Made by a program: the position numbers and the translations under genes | The notes under the pieces: generated by a model | What the model was told of the DNA's origin: nothing | Database searches by the model: none | Seen by the model: only the letters and a program-made list of their open reading frames with translations | Shown here: positions 51,512-55,193 of the stretch, in pieces | Numbering within the stretch: the first letter of the stretch is position 1 | Layout of the letters: each line of letters begins with the position of its first letter | Source: Bordetella parapertussis | Lineage (GTDB): Bacteria > Pseudomonadota > Gammaproteobacteria > Burkholderiales > Burkholderiaceae_C | Length of the DNA: 55,193 nucleotides | Reading direction: 5' to 3' | Assembly: GCA_945890735.1 (NCBI GenBank) | Contig: CAMDCZ010000011.1 | Coordinates: 1 to 55,193, forward strand

Positions 51512-51570
51512 TCGCGCTTCTTTGGTTGTTGAAAGCAGTTTTGGCAACCGCACCCTCACAAGGCCACCCC

Positions 51571-54500
51571 GTGACCCTCCACATCAGTACTTTCGCCGGC
51601 GGCCACCCCTGGCGTTCTTTCCAAGCCCAACGCTTGCTCAGTGCCTTGCAAGCGGTCAACCCTGAGGTTGAGGGCTTGAGCGCTCGGCATGTGTACTTGG
51701 TTGCCACCGAACAGCCCTTGCCCGCGGCCCAACGTCAACGCATGGCCGATTTGCTGGACGCACAGCCAGACCCGATCGACAGCAGTTCAGGCCCTGGCCT
51801 TGTCTGGGTGGTGTCGCCGCGCGCCGGCACGGTCTCACCCTGGGCCTCGAAAGCCACAGACATCGCGCGCAACTGTGGGTTTGCCTTGCGCCGAGTCGAG
51901 CGGATCACTGAAATACAACTGCAGATGCGCCACGCGCCCACCTTGTCTGGCGACAGCCATCAACGCCTGCAAGCCTTGCTGCACGACCGCATGACCGAAT
52001 CCATCTGGGGCAGTCGGCACGAGGCACACGCCTTGTTTGCCACGTTGGCTGCGCCGGATTTGGCCTTTGTCGACGTGACCCGTGGTGGCCGCGAGGCTTT
52101 GGTGAAAGCCAACGCCGACTGGGGCTTGGCCTTGGCGGACGATGAAATTGACTACCTGGTGAAGGCTTTCCAACAACTCCAACGCGACCCCAGCGATGCG
52201 GAATTGATGATGTTCGCCCAAGCCAACAGCGAACACTGCCGCCATAAAATTTTCAATGCCGATTTCATCATCGACGCGCAGCCCCAACCGCACAGCTTGT
52301 TTGGCATGATTCGCCACACCCATGCGCAAAACCCCGAGCACACCGTGGTGGCTTATGCAGACAATGCGGCCATCATGCACGGGCATGATGTCGAGATGTT
52401 CGCCGCGCCGCTGACCGGCCTCATGCCGCGCTACGACAAAACGCCCGGGACCCAGCACATCTTGATGAAGGTGGAAACCCATAACCACCCGACCGCGATT
52501 TCACCATTTCCCGGCGCGGCGACTGGCGCAGGCGGTGAGATCCGCGACGAAGGCGCCACAGGCCGAGGTGCCAAACCCAAAGCAGGTTTGACAGGTTTCA
52601 GCGTGTCCAAACTCTGGGGCAGTACGCTGGGCAAACCTGCCCACATGGCCAGCGCCTTGGACATCATGACCGAAGGCCCGCTGGGTGGCGCAGCGTTCAA
52701 CAATGAATTTGGTCGACCCAACTTGTTGGGCTATTTCCGTGAATACGAACAGGTGGTCGATGGCGTTCAACGCGGCTACCACAAGCCAATCATGTTGGCC
52801 GGTGGTTTGGGCGTGGTCCGGTACGAGTTGACCCACAAAATCGAATTCCCGCCCGGCACTTTGTTGATTCAATTGGGCGGCCCCGGTATGCGCATCGGCA
52901 TGGGTGGTGGCGCAGCCAGTTCCTTGGCCAGCGGCAGCAACAGCGTCGATTTGGATTTCGATTCGGTGCAGCGCGGCAACCCAGAAATCCAGCGACGCGC
53001 CCAAGAGGTGATCAACCATTGCAATGCCTTGGGCGCCAACACCCCGATCTTGGCGATCCATGATGTGGGCGCAGGCGGTCTCTCAAACGCCTTTCCGGAG
53101 TTGGTGAACGACGCGGGGCGGGGTGCCAGGTTCGACCTGCGCCAAGTCCCGCTGGAAGAAAGCGGTTTGTCCCCCAAAGAAATTTGGAGCAACGAAAGCC
53201 AAGAACGCTATGTCTTGGCGATTGCCCCTGAGTCGCTGGCTGATTTCGAGTTCATGTGCGAACGCGAACGGTGTCCGTTCGCGGTGGTCGGCGTGGCCTC
53301 CGGGGATCGCCAATTGGTGGTGAGCCAAGCACCGCAGCCCACACCGGTGGACATGCCTTTGACGGTGCTGCTCGGCAAACCGCCCAAGATGCTGCGCGAT
53401 GTGCAGCGTGTCCAGCGGCAATCTCCCCCCTTGAACCTGGACGGTGTCGGTTTACAAGACGCGGCGATCCAGGTGTTGAGCCACCCGACTGTGGCCAGCA
53501 AGCGGTTTTTAATCACCATCGGTGACCGCAGCGTGGGCGGCATGAGCCACCGCGACCAGATGGTTGGGCCTTGGCAGGTGCCGGTGGCCGATTGCGCAGT
53601 CACTTTGGCAGACTTCAAGGGCGTCGCCGGTGAGGCCATGGCCATCGGTGAGCGCACCCCATTGGCCGCGCTCAATGCCCCTGCGTCTGGGCGCATGGCA
53701 GTCGCAGAAGCCATCACCAACCTGCTGGCCGCGCCGATCGAACTCAACCGGGTCAAGCTGTCAGCCAACTGGATGGCCGCTTGTGGCGACGATGGCGAAG
53801 ATGCCGCCTTGTATGACACCGTGCATGCCGTGGGCATGGAACTGTGTCCTGCGTTGGGCATTGCGATACCGGTGGGCAAGGACAGTTTGTCCATGCGTAC
53901 CCGCTGGCAAAGCGATGGTCAGTCCCAGCAGGTCACCTCACCCGTCAGTTTGATCGTCACCGCCTTTGCCTCCCTGGATGATGTGCGCGGCAGCTTGACG
54001 CCGCAACTCGATGCGAGTGTGGCTGACAGCAGTTTGATCCTGATCGATCTGGGCAGAGGCCAGCAACGCATGGGCGGCAGCATCTTGTCGCAATGCCTGA
54101 ACCAGTTCGGCGCAGAGGTGCCCGACCTGGACGACCCCAAACAACTCGTGAACCTGGTCCATGCGATCAACGCTTTGCGCGCACAAGGCCTGATCCTGGC
54201 TTACCACGACCGCAGCGATGGTGGCCTGTGGGCCACGGTGTGTGAAATGGCCTTTGCTGGTCATGTCGGCGTGGCCTTGAATGTCGACCTGTTGGTCACT
54301 GAGGGTGACGGCATCCATGACAGCCGTGCCGACCATGGCGACAGCAAAAACTGGGCACAACAAGTCAGCGCTCGCCGTGACGAGCGCACCTTGCAAGCCT
54401 TGTTCAATGAAGAACTCGGCGTGGTGATCCAGGTGGCCACCGCCGAACGCGACCGGGTGATGGTGTTTCTGCGCGAATACGGCCTGTCCAAACACAGCCA

Positions 54501-55193
54501 TGTGATTGGCAAAACCCGCCCGCCTGGCACCGAGATGACCCGAGGCGTGGGTGAGGTGAGCGTTTGGCGTGATGCCAAAGAGATATTCAGCGCGCCTTTG
54601 CGTGATTTGCACCAGGTTTGGGACAGTGTGAGCTGGCGCATTTGCCGCGAGCGTGACAACCCGGTGACGGCTGATCAAGAGCATGACGCAGTCGGCGACA
54701 TGCAAGACCCTGGCTTGCATATCCACTTGGTCGCTGGTGCTTTGGACAATGTCGCCGCACCCTATGTCCACAAAGCCAAGCCACGCGTGGCCATCTTGCG
54801 GGAGCAGGGGGTGAATTCACATGTGGAAATGGCCTATGCCTTCAGCGAAGCCGGGTTCGAGGCCTATGACGTGCACATGACCGATTTGCAACAAGGGCGC
54901 GCCCAGCTGAAGGACTTCCAAGGCGTGGTCGCCTGCGGGGGCTTCAGCTATGGCGACACTTTGGGCGCTGGCATTGGTTGGGCCCGCAGCATCACCTTCA
55001 ACCCCGCACTGTCTGACCAGTTTCAGGCCTTTTTCCAGCGTCCCAATACCTTTGGGCTGGGCGTTTGCAATGGCTGCCAGATGTTTGCCGAGCTCGCTTC
55101 CTTGATTCCAGGCGCGCAGGATTGGCCCCGTTTCACCACCAACCACAGTGAACGCTTCGAGGCCCGGCTGGCCATGGTCGAACTGCTGACATC
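51571..55193 (+). CDS. purL: phosphoribosylformylglycinamidine synthase, C-terminus outside window
   Basis: At least 1207 residues of the large single-chain PurL, which amidates FGAR to FGAM in purine synthesis. After the N-terminal PurS-like domain come FGAM synthase blocks such as FAQANSEHCRHKIFN, KVETHNHPTAISPFPGAATGAGGEIRDE and HDVGAGGLSNAFPELV. A second synthetase-like half includes MSHRDQMVGPWQVPVADCAV. The glutaminase domain starts at PRVAILREQGVN, and its nucleophile Cys is in GLGVCNGCQMF. The window ends before the catalytic His/Glu. The start is GTG, with AAGG nearby. The family is normally ~1300 residues, so under a tenth is missing. Confidence 0.97.
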   Translation, partial: MTLHISTFAGGHPWRSFQAQRLLSALQAVNPEVEGLSARHVYLVATEQPLPAAQRQRMADLLDAQPDPIDSSSGPGLVWVVSPRAGTVSPWASKATDIARNCGFALRRVERITEIQLQMRHAPTLSGDSHQRLQALLHDRMTESIWGSRHEAHALFATLAAPDLAFVDVTRGGREALVKANADWGLALADDEIDYLVKAFQQLQRDPSDAELMMFAQANSEHCRHKIFNADFIIDAQPQPHSLFGMIRHTHAQNPEHTVVAYADNAAIMHGHDVEMFAAPLTGLMPRYDKTPGTQHILMKVETHNHPTAISPFPGAATGAGGEIRDEGATGRGAKPKAGLTGFSVSKLWGSTLGKPAHMASALDIMTEGPLGGAAFNNEFGRPNLLGYFREYEQVVDGVQRGYHKPIMLAGGLGVVRYELTHKIEFPPGTLLIQLGGPGMRIGMGGGAASSLASGSNSVDLDFDSVQRGNPEIQRRAQEVINHCNALGANTPILAIHDVGAGGLSNAFPELVNDAGRGARFDLRQVPLEESGLSPKEIWSNESQERYVLAIAPESLADFEFMCERERCPFAVVGVASGDRQLVVSQAPQPTPVDMPLTVLLGKPPKMLRDVQRVQRQSPPLNLDGVGLQDAAIQVLSHPTVASKRFLITIGDRSVGGMSHRDQMVGPWQVPVADCAVTLADFKGVAGEAMAIGERTPLAALNAPASGRMAVAEAITNLLAAPIELNRVKLSANWMAACGDDGEDAALYDTVHAVGMELCPALGIAIPVGKDSLSMRTRWQSDGQSQQVTSPVSLIVTAFASLDDVRGSLTPQLDASVADSSLILIDLGRGQQRMGGSILSQCLNQFGAEVPDLDDPKQLVNLVHAINALRAQGLILAYHDRSDGGLWATVCEMAFAGHVGVALNVDLLVTEGDGIHDSRADHGDSKNWAQQVSARRDERTLQALFNEELGVVIQVATAERDRVMVFLREYGLSKHSHVIGKTRPPGTEMTRGVGEVSVWRDAKEIFSAPLRDLHQVWDSVSWRICRERDNPVTADQEHDAVGDMQDPGLHIHLVAGALDNVAAPYVHKAKPRVAILREQGVNSHVEMAYAFSEAGFEAYDVHMTDLQQGRAQLKDFQGVVACGGFSYGDTLGAGIGWARSITFNPALSDQFQAFFQRPNTFGLGVCNGCQMFAELASLIPGAQDWPRFTTNHSERFEARLAMVELLT

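Larger units (their letters stand above)
51454..51517. repeat. outer inverted repeat spanning the map/purL divergent promoter region
   Basis: GCGCGAATT at 51454-51462 and its exact complement AATTCGCGC at 51509-51517. Each arm covers the end of a -10-like hexamer and a GC-rich discriminator: GATAAT-TCGCGC toward map and TAAAAT-TCGCGC toward purL. The arms are therefore probably mirror-image promoter elements. Confidence 0.75.

Noticed and set aside
53938..54771. Minus-strand frame inside purL
   Set aside because: PurL is continuous on the plus strand; the antisense translation has no recognisable family.
1..55193. Mobile elements, prophage, integron, toxin-antitoxin or anti-phage genes
   Set aside because: I looked for transposases, integrases, restriction enzymes and small paired genes and found none; gene order is that of conserved housekeeping clusters.

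Overview
This window looks like chromosomal, vertically inherited DNA from a betaproteobacterium of the order Burkholderiales, most likely a freshwater Comamonadaceae member (Limnohabitans/Rhodoferax-like). That placement is inferred from gene order and remembered protein similarity: yebC-purD-hemF-nadD-rsfS-rlmH-maf-rng, smc-zipA-ligA, dapC-dapD-dapE-prmB, and exbB-exbD-lpxK-Trm112-kdsB-adk. Coding density is very high. Genes are often joined by 4-base ATGA overlaps, and no gene-free stretch exceeds 300 bases. I see no insertion sequence, prophage, CRISPR array, integrase or rRNA, and one tRNA.

Layout. (1) 1-6.0 kb, minus strand: an acyl-CoA catabolic cluster with a 3-hydroxyacyl-CoA dehydrogenase, an isomerase-type crotonase, a Crp-like regulator, an ACAD10/11-type kinase plus dehydrogenase pair, and a GST cut by the window edge. 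(2) 6.1-8.8 kb: a second GST, lexA with an unknown small gene behind it, and a divergent asparaginase, with two tandem LexA-box-like sites between lexA and the asparaginase. (3) 8.8-12.5 kb, minus: adk and the kdsB-Trm112-lpxK-exbD-exbB envelope operon. (4) 12.6-16.0 kb: xseA, a DUF192 gene, icd and an extended cold-shock protein. (5) 16.2-25.6 kb, plus: clpS-clpA, then a long housekeeping run from yebC to rng. (6) 25.6-33.8 kb: surface-glycan genes (deacetylase, three glycosyltransferases, convergent msbA) leading into tolB-pal-cpoB without tolQRA. (7) 33.8-34.8 kb: tcdA, tRNA-Lys(UUU) and a strong bidirectional terminator. (8) 34.8-40.9 kb, minus: dapC-dapD-dapE-prmB-yheS. (9) 40.9-48.0 kb, plus: an HPt protein, smc, zipA and ligA. 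(10) 48.0-51.5 kb, minus: map-glnD. (11) 51.6 kb to the end, plus: purL, cut off inside its glutaminase domain.

How the genes work together. Most of the window serves core processes: purine synthesis (purD, purL, adk), lysine/diaminopimelate synthesis by the succinylase route, LPS assembly (kdsB, lpxK, msbA, glycosyltransferases), outer-membrane stability (TolB-Pal-CpoB), chromosome maintenance and repair (smc, ligA, xseA, lexA), ribosome and tRNA maturation (rsfS, rlmH, prmB, rng, tcdA), regulated proteolysis (clpS-clpA) and nitrogen signalling (glnD). The accessory-looking part is the fatty or hydroxy acid cluster at the left edge.

I did not find a clearly new biological system. The leads I rate highest are the shared LexA operator and unknown small gene at lexA, the map/purL divergent region built from two nested inverted repeats, the tcdA gene beside a tRNA it is expected to modify, the split tol-pal cluster, the split ACAD11-like kinase/dehydrogenase pair, and the 18-base dapC/HPt intergenic region with a two-way -10-like element.
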